A stretch of DNA of 64,000 nucleotides from Halothiobacillus sp. (lineage in GTDB: Bacteria > Pseudomonadota > Gammaproteobacteria > Halothiobacillales > Halothiobacillaceae): NCBI GenBank assembly GCA_016278265.1, contig JADQCE010000001.1, positions 124,001 through 188,000 of the forward strand, given 5' to 3'. Position numbers and translations under genes: made by a program. Shown one piece after another: positions 1 to 8,693 of the stretch; position 1 is the first letter of the stretch, and every line of letters starts with the position of its first letter. The notes beneath the pieces were generated by a model. The model was not told the DNA's origin, made no database searches, and saw nothing but the letters and a program-made list of their open reading frames with translations.

Positions 1-661
1 CCTTGATAGAAGGCTCGGATTTCTCGCCGATGCGCGGTTCCTCGCCGCGCACCAGCCGGCGGATGTTGCCGTGGTGGCGCAGGATGAGCAGCAACGACAT
101 CAGCGAGATCGCCAGGGCGATGAACGGCGGCGCGATAAAGGTAGCCAGGGTGGCTGCCACCACCGCGGCAAACAGCGCGGACAATGAGGAATAACGGGTT
201 GCCCAGGCCGTACTCAGCCAGCCGACGATAGCGACCAACCCGATCAGCGGCGCCATGGCTAGGATCGCGCCTGCGGCGGTCGCCACGCCCTTGCCGCCCT
301 TGAAGCCGAAGAACACGGGGAACAGGTGTCCGAGAAAGGCAAACAGGCCGGCCGTGCCCATCGCCGCTTCTCGCGAGGCGCCATCGACGGCCATTCCGGC
401 GACAATTACCGGGATCAAGCCCTTGAGGAGATCGCCGACTAACGTGACAATGGCCGCCTTCTTGCCGCCCAGGCGCAGGACGTTGGTCGCGCCGGGATTG
501 CCCGAGCCGGCCGAGCGCGGGTCCGGTAATCCCAGCAGGCGCGCCGTGATCACCCCGGTGGACAACGAGCCAACCAGGTAGGCGGCGACGGCGATGATGA
601 GCAGAAGGGGCCAGTCGAGGGCAGTCAATTGCTGAATCCGGGGTTTGAATGGGATCGTCAT
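1..661 (-). CDS. plsY: Glycerol-3-phosphate acyltransferase PlsY (3' end cut by window)
   Basis: Inner-membrane enzyme that transfers an acyl group from acyl-phosphate to glycerol-3-phosphate, the first acylation of phospholipid synthesis. The visible 220 residues contain the family's conserved loops: SGNPGATNVLR near residue 53, a GGKGVAT glycine-rich loop mid-protein, and RHHGNIRRL near the C-terminus, between hydrophobic membrane segments. The reading frame stays open to base 1, so only the last few residues are missing. Start: ATG at 661 is used; ATG at 667 and TTG at 628 (just before the first membrane segment) are also in frame, and none has a convincing ribosome site. It is divergent from the bioH-like gene. 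Confidence 0.9.
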   Translation of the reverse strand, partial: MTIPFKPRIQQLTALDWPLLLIIAVAAYLVGSLSTGVITARLLGLPDPRSAGSGNPGATNVLRLGGKKAAIVTLVGDLLKGLIPVIVAGMAVDGASREAAMGTAGLFAFLGHLFPVFFGFKGGKGVATAAGAILAMAPLIGLVAIVGWLSTAWATRYSSLSALFAAVVAATLATFIAPPFIALAISLMSLLLILRHHGNIRRLVRGEEPRIGEKSEPSIK

Positions 662-747
662 TATCATCGTCTGCCGGCGTGCTCGCAAACCAAGGCGATT
701 AGGCGGATGGTTGAGCGTGCCGTTCTCATGGCAGGGTGCGGTGCCTG

Positions 748-1464
748 ATGGCCAGCGCCCCTTCTGTCAAAGTGGCTTCGGTCGGGGTGGTGGGCGGCTG
801 GTCCTTCCCGGCGACGGTATTCGACCCGTTGTTGTGCCATCTGGTGGCTGACGAGGTGGAGGCCTTTGATTGGTTCACCTTCTCGACAGACTGGCTCGGG
901 CCAGAGCGGCGGGAACCGGAGCGACAGGAATCGGCGCGATCGCTTTCAGCCCCGGCGGTCTGGGTGGGGTGGTCGCTGGGGGGCTCGTTGCTGCTCGAGG
1001 CCGAGCGGCGGGGTCGCATCCGGCCCGCGCGGCTGGTGCTGATTCAGGCCACGCCTCGTTTTCTCGCGGCGGATGGGTGGCCCGGGGTGAGCCGCGGCGA
1101 TTGGCTGGCCTTGAGGCGAGCGGCGGCGCGGCAACCCCTTTCGGCGGCCGCCGCCTTTCGGCGTCGTTTTGATCTCCCGAGCGAGCCTGCCTCCAGCGTA
1201 CGGCTGGCCGCCACCGACGGTCTCGACTGGCTGGGCCGACTGGATTTGCGGGACCAACTGGTCGCGATCGATTTGCCCGTCGACATCTGGTTGGCCCCCG
1301 GCGACCCGCTGGTCCCCGTCGACTGGCCCCAGCATCTCGATTTGCCGGCTCATGTGCGGGTGCATCGATTCGAGCAGGGTGGACACGCCGCGTGGCTCAA
1401 GCATCCGGTTTCCTTGGCGCAGTCACTAATCCACCCGCTCACCGATGCCCGTTCGGCTGACTGA
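748..1464 (+). CDS. bioH: BioH-like alpha/beta hydrolase (pimeloyl-ACP methyl ester esterase)
   Basis: Predicted to hydrolyse pimeloyl-ACP methyl ester, releasing pimeloyl-ACP for biotin synthesis. The 238-residue protein has the nucleophile elbow GWSLGG (Ser about 76), an aspartate in GDPLVP (about 186) and a histidine in GGHAAWL (about 213), a full hydrolase triad. The stretch after the elbow (LVLIQATPRF then DGWPGV) is BioH-like. bioC follows after 77 bases, which supports the assignment, because BioC adds the methyl group that BioH removes. A GTG at 736 in the same frame would add four residues; an AGGG stretch at 733-736 fits ATG 748 better. Overall similarity to BioH is moderate, so another short-chain esterase is possible. 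Confidence 0.75.
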   Translation: MASAPSVKVASVGVVGGWSFPATVFDPLLCHLVADEVEAFDWFTFSTDWLGPERREPERQESARSLSAPAVWVGWSLGGSLLLEAERRGRIRPARLVLIQATPRFLAADGWPGVSRGDWLALRRAAARQPLSAAAAFRRRFDLPSEPASSVRLAATDGLDWLGRLDLRDQLVAIDLPVDIWLAPGDPLVPVDWPQHLDLPAHVRVHRFEQGGHAAWLKHPVSLAQSLIHPLTDARSAD

Positions 1465-1541
1465 GCGGCTCGCTCGACGCGGCACCTTGTTCCTTAAGCT
1501 GTGCCCCTTCCACAAATCAACCGCGAGTTCCTGTCTCTAGC

Positions 1542-2390
1542 ATGTCTGCCTTGCCTTCCTTTGACCTGCGCCGTGTCCGTGACCGGTTCAACCGTGCGGC
1601 GACCGACTATGATCGACATGCGGCCGTTCAGCATGAGATCGGTCGACGGCTCGATGAGCGTTTCGACTGGTTGAAGCTCGATCCGCGCCGAGTGCTCGAC
1701 CTGGGGGCGGGGACGGGACAGATGGTGCGCGCCATGCGTGAGCGCTACCCGAATGCGGATGTGGTCGGACTTGATCTCGCGGAGAAGATGCTGCGGCGCC
1801 TGCCTCGCCGGCGCTGGTGGTCACCGCATCGGGCGGCGGTCGCCGCCGACATGCATGCCCTGCCGTTTGCCGGCGGCAGCATGGATGCAGTGGTCTCCAA
1901 TTTTGCCGTGCAATGGAGTGATCGGCCTGCGGCCCTGTTCGGCGAGGTCGCCCGGGTGAGTGCTTCGGGTGCGCCGTTCGCCTTCACGACGCTGGGGCCG
2001 GATAGCCTCCAGGAGATCCGGTGTGCCTGGGGGGAAGTGGATTCGACGCCCCATGTGCACCAGTTTCTCGACATGCATGATCTGGGCGATGCGCTGGTCT
2101 CGGCCATGCTGGCCGACCCGGTGATGGATCGCGAGACGATAACCGTTACCTACCCCACGGTTGATGCCCTCCTGGCCGATCTGCGGGGCGTGGGTGTCGC
2201 CAATGCTCAGGCCGGACGTGCCACGGGGCTGACTGGCCCCAGGGCTTGGCGGCGGTTCCGGGAGGCGCTGGCGGCTCAGGCGGTCGATGGCCGCATTCCT
2301 TTGAGTTACGAGATCGTCTACGGCCTGGCGTGGGGTACCGGGGTCTCTCCGGTGGCTGATCGGGCGCACGGCATCGTGGCCGCCGGCTGA
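1542..2390 (+). CDS. bioC: Malonyl-ACP O-methyltransferase BioC
   Basis: SAM-dependent enzyme that methylates malonyl-ACP, disguising it so that fatty-acid synthesis can extend it to pimeloyl-ACP methyl ester. The 282-residue protein carries the SAM motif VLDLGAGTGQM at residues 51-61, then VVGLDLAEKML, and the BioC-specific features NFAVQW, TLGPDSLQEIR and FLDMHDLGDAL in order. It is downstream of the BioH-like gene, giving a bioH-bioC pair as in several gammaproteobacteria; the other bio genes are not in this window. The N-terminal RDRFNRAATDYD segment is also typical of BioC. Confidence 0.9.
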   Translation: MSALPSFDLRRVRDRFNRAATDYDRHAAVQHEIGRRLDERFDWLKLDPRRVLDLGAGTGQMVRAMRERYPNADVVGLDLAEKMLRRLPRRRWWSPHRAAVAADMHALPFAGGSMDAVVSNFAVQWSDRPAALFGEVARVSASGAPFAFTTLGPDSLQEIRCAWGEVDSTPHVHQFLDMHDLGDALVSAMLADPVMDRETITVTYPTVDALLADLRGVGVANAQAGRATGLTGPRAWRRFREALAAQAVDGRIPLSYEIVYGLAWGTGVSPVADRAHGIVAAG

Positions 2391-2500
2391 GCCCGTTATG
2401 CGGTCGTGTGGCGCTCCTGCAACAGATAAAACTTGCGCGTCAAGCAATCAGGTTTGCTTATGCGTGGCTGAAATGGCCGCTAACTGCTTGAAAGCGCGTC

Positions 2501-2528
2501 TTGCGGGTGGGTTTCGGTCGAGTAAATT
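2501..2528 (+). promoter_or_regulatory. Candidate sigma-70 promoter of ccoNOQP
   Basis: TTGCGG (2501-2506), a 16-base spacer and TAAATT (2523-2528), about 110 bases before ccoN. The -10 lies in a perfect tandem duplication of AGTAAATT (2521-2536), AT-rich against GC-rich surroundings. I see no good FNR/ANR site (TTGAT-N4-ATCAA) although one might be expected for a cbb3 operon. Confidence 0.4.
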
Positions 2529-2637
2529 AGTAAATTCATAGGTTTTTGTCGGCAGGGGATTCGATTATGATTGCCGACCGAGAAAAAGGGTCTGGCCGAC
2601 GCGGCCGGGATGAACCTAAAAGTCTGGAGGGGTCACG

Positions 2638-4095
2638 ATGTCCACCAATGCAGTGCCGGTAGCAACCGAGCAGTACAATTACGGCATCGTCAAGAAATTC
2701 GCCATCATGGCCATGATTTGGGCCTTGCTGGGGATGCTTGCCGGTGTCTACATTGCCAGTGAGCTGGCATGGCCGTTTTTGAACTTCAATATCGCCGAGA
2801 TCACCTTCGGTCGTCTGCGCCCCGTGCATACGACGCTGGTGATTTTCGGTTTCGGTGGTAGCGCGCTGTTCGCAACGTCCTACTACATCGTGCAGCGCAC
2901 CTGTCAGGCGCGCCTCTGGGGTGGCAAGCTCTTGCCGGAGCTCACCTTCTGGGGCTGGCAGCTCGCCATCCTCTCCGGGGTCCTGTTCTACATGGCCGGC
3001 TACACGCAGGGCCGTGAGTACGCCGAGTTCATCTGGCCGATCGACCTGTTGATCACGGTCGTCTGGGTGGCCTACTTCGCCATCTACGCGATGACTCTGG
3101 TCAAGCGCAGCCAGCCGCACATCTATGTGGCCAACTGGTTCTTCATGGGCTACATCCTGGCCGTCGCCCTGCTGCACATTTTCAACAACCTTGCGGTGCC
3201 GGTCGCCTGGAACAGCCTCGAATCCTACTCGCTGTTCTCCGGTGTGCAGGACGCCATGACCCAGTGGTGGTACGGTCACAACGCAGTCGGATTCTTTCTG
3301 ACCGTCTCCTTCCTCGGCATGATGTATTACTTCGTGCCCAAGCAGGCGGGTCGTCCGATCTACTCCTACCGCTTGTCGATCGTCCACTTCTGGGCGCTGT
3401 CGTTCTTGTACATGTGGGTTGGTGCTCACCATCTTCACTGGACCGCGCTGCCGGACTGGGTCTCCACCCTGGCTGCTACCTTCTCCATCCTCCTGCTGCT
3501 GCCATCCTGGGGCGGTATGATCAACGGCATCATGACCCTCTCGGGTGCCTGGGAAAAGCTGCGGACCGACCCGATCATCCTTTTCCTGATCACCGCGCTG
3601 GCCTTCTACGGTATGTCGACCTTCGAGGGGCCGATGCTGTCGCTCAAGTCGGTCAACGCCCTGTCGCATTACACTGACTGGACCGTAGGCCACGTGCACT
3701 CCGGTGCACTGGGTTGGGTGGCTATGATCACCATCGGATCCTTCTATCACATGATGCCGCGGCTCTGGGGTACCACGCTGTACTCGACCAAGCTGGTGTT
3801 CGTCCACTTCTGGCTGGCCACTATCGGTGTGGTGCTCTACATCGTCGCTCTGTGGGTCGCCGGCATCGGTCAAGGTCTGATGCTGCGTGCCTTCGACGAG
3901 TACGGCAACCTCGCCTATACCTTCATCGAGACCGTGTCGTTCATGCATATTCCGTACATCGTGCGCGCCATCGGCGGTGCCTTCTTCCTCTCAGGCATGC
4001 TGGTGATGTCGTACAACATGTACAAGACGATCTCGGGTGCCCGCCAGCCGGCATCCACCGAGAGTCGCGCCGCCGTTGCTGCCGCAGCACGTTAA
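2638..4095 (+). CDS. ccoN: cbb3-type cytochrome c oxidase subunit I (CcoN)
   Basis: Catalytic subunit of the high-affinity cbb3 terminal oxidase, reducing oxygen to water and pumping protons across the inner membrane. 485 residues with about twelve membrane segments. Haem and copper ligands are visible: an early histidine in [21 protein letters not shown] (CuB histidine), GAHHLHW (CuB pair) and the paired histidines in [16 protein letters not shown] 2638 follows a strong GGAGGGG ribosome site. It is the first gene of ccoNOQP, followed 18 bases later by ccoO. Length and motif order are normal for the family. Confidence 0.98.
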   Translation: MSTNAVPVATEQYNYGIVKKFAIMAMIWALLGMLAGVYIASELAWPFLNFNIAEITFGRLRPVHTTLVIFGFGGSALFATSYYIVQRTCQARLWGGKLLPELTFWGWQLAILSGVLFYMAGYTQGREYAEFIWPIDLLITVVWVAYFAIYAMTLVKRSQPHIYVANWFFMGYILAVALLHIFNNLAVPVAWNSLESYSLFSGVQDAMTQWWYGHNAVGFFLTVSFLGMMYYFVPKQAGRPIYSYRLSIVHFWALSFLYMWVGAHHLHWTALPDWVSTLAATFSILLLLPSWGGMINGIMTLSGAWEKLRTDPIILFLITALAFYGMSTFEGPMLSLKSVNALSHYTDWTVGHVHSGALGWVAMITIGSFYHMMPRLWGTTLYSTKLVFVHFWLATIGVVLYIVALWVAGIGQGLMLRAFDEYGNLAYTFIETVSFMHIPYIVRAIGGAFFLSGMLVMSYNMYKTISGARQPASTESRAAVAAAAR

Positions 4096-4113
4096 AGGAT
4101 TGAGGTTAGGTGA

Positions 4114-4848
4114 ATGAAACACGAAAGCATTGAAATCAACTCCGGCCTGCTGATCGTCCTTACCCTGGCGGTCATCAGCATCGGGGGGCTGGTCGAGATC
4201 GTCCCGCTGTTCCACATCAAGGACACGGTCGAGGATGTGGGCGGCGTGCGCCCCTACACCCCGTTGGAGCTACGGGGCCGGGACATCTACGTCAGTGAGG
4301 GTTGCTACGCCTGCCACTCGCAGATGATCCGTCCGTTCCGTGACGAAATGCTGCGCTATGGCCATTACTCCCTGGCGGCCGAGTCGCAGTACGATCATCC
4401 GTTCCAGTGGGGTTCCAAGCGTACCGGTCCGGACCTGGCGCGCGTCGGCGGCAAGTACTCCAACGAGTGGCAGACCCAGCACTTGGCCGACCCCCAATCG
4501 CTGGTGCCGGAGTCCATTATGCCGAGCTATTCGTGGCTGCTCGACACCAAGCTCGACTACAGTCAGATCGAGGACCGGATGGTCGCCCTCAAGCGCACCG
4601 GTGTCCCGTACTCTCAGAGTCAGGAGGAGTACGACGCCAATGTCGAGAAGTTCGGCAAGGCGGTGGCCGACGAGCTGCACGTTTCCAACGCCAAGCAGTC
4701 GCTGGAAGCCCAGGCGGCCGCCGAGGACTGGGACGGCAAGCCCGACCAGATCACCGAAATGGATGCCCTCGTGGCCTACCTGCAGATGCTGGGTACGATG
4801 GTCGACTTCTCCAAGTACGAAGACGGCCACTTCAACCAGTTCCGCTGA
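4114..4848 (+). CDS. ccoO: cbb3-type oxidase mono-haem subunit II (CcoO)
   Basis: Membrane-anchored c-type cytochrome that passes electrons from CcoP to CcoN. 244 residues: an N-terminal membrane anchor (about residues 11-30) and a periplasmic domain with the haem site CYACH at residues 64-68, followed by SQMIRPF and YGHYS, both typical of CcoO. A distal methionine ligand is plausible in SIMPSY. It sits between ccoN and ccoQ with short gaps, in the standard order. Nothing unusual in length. Confidence 0.97.
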   Translation: MKHESIEINSGLLIVLTLAVISIGGLVEIVPLFHIKDTVEDVGGVRPYTPLELRGRDIYVSEGCYACHSQMIRPFRDEMLRYGHYSLAAESQYDHPFQWGSKRTGPDLARVGGKYSNEWQTQHLADPQSLVPESIMPSYSWLLDTKLDYSQIEDRMVALKRTGVPYSQSQEEYDANVEKFGKAVADELHVSNAKQSLEAQAAAEDWDGKPDQITEMDALVAYLQMLGTMVDFSKYEDGHFNQFR

Positions 4849-4879
4849 TACATGAAACCGTCACGGTCGAGGTGATCTC

Positions 4880-5110
4880 TTGATAGGCGAGATATATGAA
4901 TGGTTGGGGGACATGGAGAACACCAAGCCACTGGCGCTTGTCCTGTTCTTCGTGACTTTCGTCGGCATTGTCGTGTACGTCTATTCCGGCAAGAAGCGGA
5001 AGCAGCGGCTGGAGTCGTACAAGGATATCCCGTTCCTAGACGACGACGAGCTCGACCCCACGCATCAAAAGAAACAACAGGTGAATAACGATGAGTCAAC
5101 CGGAAAATAA
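4880..5110 (+). CDS. ccoQ: cbb3-type oxidase small subunit CcoQ
   Basis: Small single-span membrane protein that stabilises the CcoN/O/P complex. Residues about 17-35 form the transmembrane helix (LALVLFFVTFVGIVVYVY), followed by a basic stretch and an acidic tail, as in CcoQ/FixQ. The TTG start at 4880 is preferred because GAGGTGATCTC precedes it at proper distance; an in-frame ATG at 4913 would give 65 residues and starts closer to the helix. The 3' end overlaps ccoP by 20 bases, implying coupled translation. Confidence 0.85.
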   Translation: MIGEIYEWLGDMENTKPLALVLFFVTFVGIVVYVYSGKKRKQRLESYKDIPFLDDDELDPTHQKKQQVNNDESTGK

Positions 5111-6011
5111 AAAGGGGCAGGTCGAGACCACCGGGCACGTCTGGGACGGCGATCTGCGCGAGTACAACAACCCCCTGCCTCGCTGGTGGCTATGGGCGTT
5201 TTACATGACCATCGTCTTCGCGGTGGTTTACTGGATCCTCTACCCGGCGTGGCCGTACGGCGACAGCTACACCAAGGGCATCAACACGGTCGAGTACACC
5301 GTGGAAAACGAGCAAGGTGAAGAGGTGACCGTGAGCGAGGCGTGGAATACGCGTGCCCTGTTCACCCGTGACATGCAGTCCAGCCCGTCGGCCCTCGCCC
5401 AGGAAGAGTGGGTCGGCAAGGTCAAGGACATGAGCTTCGAGGAAATCGAGCAGGATCCGGATACCTTGCAGTTCGCCATGTCGATGGGTAACTACACCTT
5501 TGGTGACTTCTGTGCCGCCTGTCACGGCAGCGGCGGTCAAGGCAAGATTGGCCAGTACCCGAACCTGGCCGACAACGCTTGGTTGTACGGGAACTCCTAC
5601 GAGACCATCGTCAACAAGATCAGCCATGGCATCCAGGGCATGATGCCGGCTCAGAACGTCGCCGACGACCAGATCGACGATCTGGCCAAGTACGTGTTGA
5701 GCCTGTCCGGCCAAGCCGAGATCAGTGGCGAGGCGGCCAGCCGCGGTAAGCAGGCGTTCGCCAGCTGTGCCGGCTGTCACGGCGCCGAAGGCAAGGGCAA
5801 CGAGGCCATGGGCGCACCGAACCTGGCCGACGCCATCTGGGGCGTTGCGGACGTGCCGGGTTGTGGCGACGACACCGCCTGCAAGCTTGACCAGATCAAG
5901 CACGTGGTCAACAACGGCATCCAGCGCCAGATGCCGGCCTTCGGTGATCGTCTGAGCGAGACCCAGGCACGCATGCTTGCCATCTACGTCCGGCAGATGG
6001 GCGGCAACTGA
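5091..6011 (+). CDS. ccoP: cbb3-type oxidase di-haem subunit III (CcoP)
   Basis: Di-haem cytochrome c subunit that accepts electrons from soluble cytochromes and passes them to CcoO. 306 residues: an N-terminal cytoplasmic stretch with YNNPLPRWW, one membrane helix (about 35-53), then two cytochrome domains with CAACH at 141-145 and CAGCH at 226-230. The second domain has an insertion holding two further cysteines (PGCGDDTACKLDQI), which could form a disulfide; I do not know how common that is. It starts inside ccoQ with an AGGTGA ribosome site and ends the operon, followed by a strong terminator. Confidence 0.97.
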   Translation: MSQPENKKGQVETTGHVWDGDLREYNNPLPRWWLWAFYMTIVFAVVYWILYPAWPYGDSYTKGINTVEYTVENEQGEEVTVSEAWNTRALFTRDMQSSPSALAQEEWVGKVKDMSFEEIEQDPDTLQFAMSMGNYTFGDFCAACHGSGGQGKIGQYPNLADNAWLYGNSYETIVNKISHGIQGMMPAQNVADDQIDDLAKYVLSLSGQAEISGEAASRGKQAFASCAGCHGAEGKGNEAMGAPNLADAIWGVADVPGCGDDTACKLDQIKHVVNNGIQRQMPAFGDRLSETQARMLAIYVRQMGGN

Positions 6012-6048
6012 TCGCTGATCGCGACTGAGGCCTGCCATTGCATCGAGA

Positions 6049-6077
6049 ACACCGGCCTCATGGCCGGTGTTTTTTTA
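6049..6077 (+). terminator. Rho-independent terminator after ccoNOQP
   Basis: Nine-base GC-rich stem ACACCGGCC / GGCCGGTGT with loop TCAT, followed by seven T. It lies 38 bases after ccoP and separates ccoNOQP from ccoGHI. Confidence 0.9.
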
Positions 6078-6364
6078 TTGGGAAGGCGGTGAGCGGCGGG
6101 CGAGGGCGAGTGTGCCTGCGTCGGCTGGCGGCCATGTGGAGTCCGTTGCCGGCCCTGGAGAAGGTCTACTCGATCAGCCAATCGCCCGCCGGTCGCCAAG
6201 GCCCCAGTCGTGGGGGCGAAGCCTGGTGATGCGAGCAGGACCTTTCCGGCGCAGTGTCGCCTGCCCGTCGACCGGGCCCGATGCCCGGGTGTTTATCTTG
6301 GGTTTAGAGAAAAACCCTATGGGGGATAAGATATTCCCCCGCGCATCCATTCGGAGACCGACAG
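6078..6364. other. Intergenic region before ccoG with two dyads
   Basis: No gene seen. Near its 3' end are two inverted repeats: GGGTTT / AAACCC (6300-6317) and GGGGGA / TCCCCC (6321-6340) with an AT-rich centre, the latter 25 bases before ccoG. These may be an operator or leader structure; no clear -35/-10 pair could be fixed. Confidence 0.4.
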
Positions 6365-7789
6365 ATGGCTCAGCACGACGATCCGAGCTACCCGGCTGAC
6401 ACCATGTATCAGGCCCGCGAGCCGGTCCACCCCAAGGCGATTCACGGCCGGTTCCGCCGGTTCAAGGATATCGTGTTGCTGGTGGCCTACGGGGTGTTCT
6501 TCCTGTTGCCGTGGGTGCGCTGGGAGCGGGGCGTGGGCCCGGATCAGGCGGTGATGTTCGACATTCCTTCGCGTCGTTACTACCTGTTCGACCTGGTCAT
6601 TCACCCGCAGGACATGTTTCTGCTGGCGGGTTTCTTGATCCTGGCGGCCTGGTTGCTGTTCTTCGTGACCGGCCTGGTCGGTCGGGCGTTCTGTGGCTAT
6701 TTCTGTTTCCAGACCCTGTGGACCGACGTCTTCATGAAGGTCGAGGCGTTGGTGCAGGGTGACCGTAACAAACGCATGCGCCTGGAGAAGCAGTCCTGGA
6801 ACGGCGAAAAGATCGCCAAGAAAGGGTTGACTGTCGTGATCTGGACGCTGATCGCGTTCTGGACCGGCTTTACCTTTACCTCCTACTGGGCCGACGCCCC
6901 GCAACTGTTCGTCAATTTCTTTACGCTGGATGCGGCGAGCGCGGCCTACATAACGACCGGGATTCTCACCGCTACCACCCTGATTGCCGCCGGTTTCGCC
7001 CGCGAGCAGGTTTGCATCTACATGTGTCCGTACGCGCGCTTTCAGAGCGTGATGTTCGACAAGGAAACCCTGCTGGTGTCGTATGATGAAGCTCGGGGCG
7101 AGGGCGAGGCCGGCCGTCGTCCGCTCAAGCAAGGTTTGATGACGCTCGAGGAGCGACATGCCCAAGGCGTCGGTGATTGCATCGACTGCAAGTTGTGCGT
7201 GCAGGTTTGTCCCACGGGGATCGACATTCGCGACGGGCTGCAGCTCGAGTGCATTTCCTGCGGGCTCTGCATTGATGCCTGTGACCAGATCATGACCAAG
7301 CGTGGCTGGCCTACCGGCTTGATCCGCTATGTCTCGGAGCAGGAACTGGAGACTGGCGAGAAGCCCAATCTGCTCAAGTTCCGTACCATCGGTTACGGCA
7401 TCGCCACGTTGGCGGCCACCTTCCTGTTGCTCTATGGCATCTTCGCTCGGGCACCGGCCGACGTGAGCGTTCAGCAGGTGCGTCAACCGCTGTTCACGGT
7501 GCTCGCCAGCGGGGACATCCAGAACAATTACAACGTCAAGATCAACAACAAGCTGCAGGAGCCGCTTGGCTTCAAGTTGGCCGTGGACGGCCTGCCCGAG
7601 GCGCGCGTGAGCGTGGTCGGCGGGTTCGGTTCGCTGGAAGTGCCTGCCGACGAGTCACGGCAGTACCTGGTGCATGTTCGCGCCTCGCGAGACGCCCAAG
7701 TGGGCCGTCGTGAGATACAATTCATCCTGACCGAACAGAACGGACGCATCGAGCCGCTGGAGCACGATGCCAGCTTCGTTTACCGCTGA
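6365..7789 (+). CDS. ccoG: Cytochrome oxidase accessory protein CcoG (FixG/RdxA)
   Basis: Membrane iron-sulfur protein needed for cbb3 biogenesis; in studied bacteria it acts as a cupric reductase supplying Cu(I). 474 residues with about five membrane helices, a cysteine-bearing CGYFCFQTLW segment, and two 4Fe-4S motifs between about residues 268 and 306 (CIDCKLCVQVCP and CISCGLCIDACD). The C-terminal 120 residues form the immunoglobulin-like periplasmic domain typical of FixG. It begins the ccoG-ccoH-ccoI set. The start follows GGAGACCGACAG. Confidence 0.96.
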   Translation: MAQHDDPSYPADTMYQAREPVHPKAIHGRFRRFKDIVLLVAYGVFFLLPWVRWERGVGPDQAVMFDIPSRRYYLFDLVIHPQDMFLLAGFLILAAWLLFFVTGLVGRAFCGYFCFQTLWTDVFMKVEALVQGDRNKRMRLEKQSWNGEKIAKKGLTVVIWTLIAFWTGFTFTSYWADAPQLFVNFFTLDAASAAYITTGILTATTLIAAGFAREQVCIYMCPYARFQSVMFDKETLLVSYDEARGEGEAGRRPLKQGLMTLEERHAQGVGDCIDCKLCVQVCPTGIDIRDGLQLECISCGLCIDACDQIMTKRGWPTGLIRYVSEQELETGEKPNLLKFRTIGYGIATLAATFLLLYGIFARAPADVSVQQVRQPLFTVLASGDIQNNYNVKINNKLQEPLGFKLAVDGLPEARVSVVGGFGSLEVPADESRQYLVHVRASRDAQVGRREIQFILTEQNGRIEPLEHDASFVYR

Positions 7790-7858
7790 TTGTCACCGCC
7801 CTTTGGCCTCGTCGCCCCGGACGGCGGGTGGGGCCAACACCCAACTGGATTCCTGACC

Positions 7859-8659
7859 ATGGCTGTATTGCTGCCTGCCGGGCTCGGCATGACCATCATC
7901 CCGATCCTGTTTTTCCTGCTGCGCTGGCGCTTTCCCACGGCGGGGCGTCAGATCGCCTTCATCCTGGGCGTGCTGGCGCTGGCTGCCTATGCCCCTTACG
8001 CCATCATCAACTGGCCGGGGCTGGATGTCGTGGCGATGGTGGTGGCGATCCTGGTGATGACCGCGTTCATCCTCGGGCTGATCTCGCCGCCGAAGCACGC
8101 CGACTCACACAAGATGGCGTTCCACGCGGGGCCGGCGACGATCATTGCCTTCTTCGCGGTGATCATCCTGCTCGATTCGATTTTCCTGACCATCTCGACC
8201 ACCGGACTGAGCGAGAACGTGGCGCGCCAGATCCTCCCCGAGCCGCAGGGCGGCCCGGTGGCCACCTCCTATTTCCCCGGTACGGTTGCTCACGATTACC
8301 AGGAAAAGGTGCGCGCGTTCGAGGCCTACGATGCGGCGCGTGAGGAGCAGTCCGAACGCGGCTGGCAAGTTCGACGGGGTTGGATAGGTGAACCGGGCGT
8401 TGGCCAATCGACTCCGTTCCGGATCCAGGTGCGCGATGGCCAGGGCAACCCGGTCGAGGGTGCCGAAGTGACAGCCCAGTTCCTCCGCTTTTCAAGCCAA
8501 AGCCTCGATTTCTCGCGGCGCCTCGAGGAGATCGATCCCGGTGTCTACCAGGCCGATGTGACGCCGTCGCGCCCCGGACGATGGGAAGTGATCGTCGATG
8601 TCCGCCGTGATGGCGAAACCCACCAACTGCGTGGCATGACCGACGTCGCGGCCCGGTGA
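7859..8659 (+). CDS. ccoH: Enlarged FixH/CcoH-type protein with extra membrane segments
   Basis: CcoH is an assembly factor that stays with the cbb3 oxidase. The C-terminal half (from about residue 150) matches FixH: AHDYQEKVRAFEAYDAA, then a beta-rich domain with GNPVEGAEVTAQFLR and PGVYQADVTPSRPGRWEV. Unlike usual CcoH (about 150-180 residues, one N-terminal helix), this has roughly 110 added N-terminal residues with three further hydrophobic spans before the normal anchor (IIAFFAVIILLDSIF). Position between ccoG and ccoI supports the role. Start is uncertain: TTG 7790, directly after the ccoG stop, is also in frame. Confidence 0.8.
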   Translation: MAVLLPAGLGMTIIPILFFLLRWRFPTAGRQIAFILGVLALAAYAPYAIINWPGLDVVAMVVAILVMTAFILGLISPPKHADSHKMAFHAGPATIIAFFAVIILLDSIFLTISTTGLSENVARQILPEPQGGPVATSYFPGTVAHDYQEKVRAFEAYDAAREEQSERGWQVRRGWIGEPGVGQSTPFRIQVRDGQGNPVEGAEVTAQFLRFSSQSLDFSRRLEEIDPGVYQADVTPSRPGRWEVIVDVRRDGETHQLRGMTDVAAR

Positions 8660-8693
8660 TCATCGGTGGGCGCGTGAGAAGCCTGTTCGTGCG

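Noticed and set aside
2431-2460. FNR/ANR-like site before ccoN (TTGCGCGTCAAG)
   Set aside because: The half-sites TTG and CAA are only five bases apart, whereas FNR boxes need a longer centre, and the ATCAA half is absent.
2536-3948. 470-codon open frame antisense to ccoN
   Set aside because: It mirrors a fully conserved oxidase gene, encodes His/Asp/Gln-rich nonsense, and is expected in GC-rich DNA.
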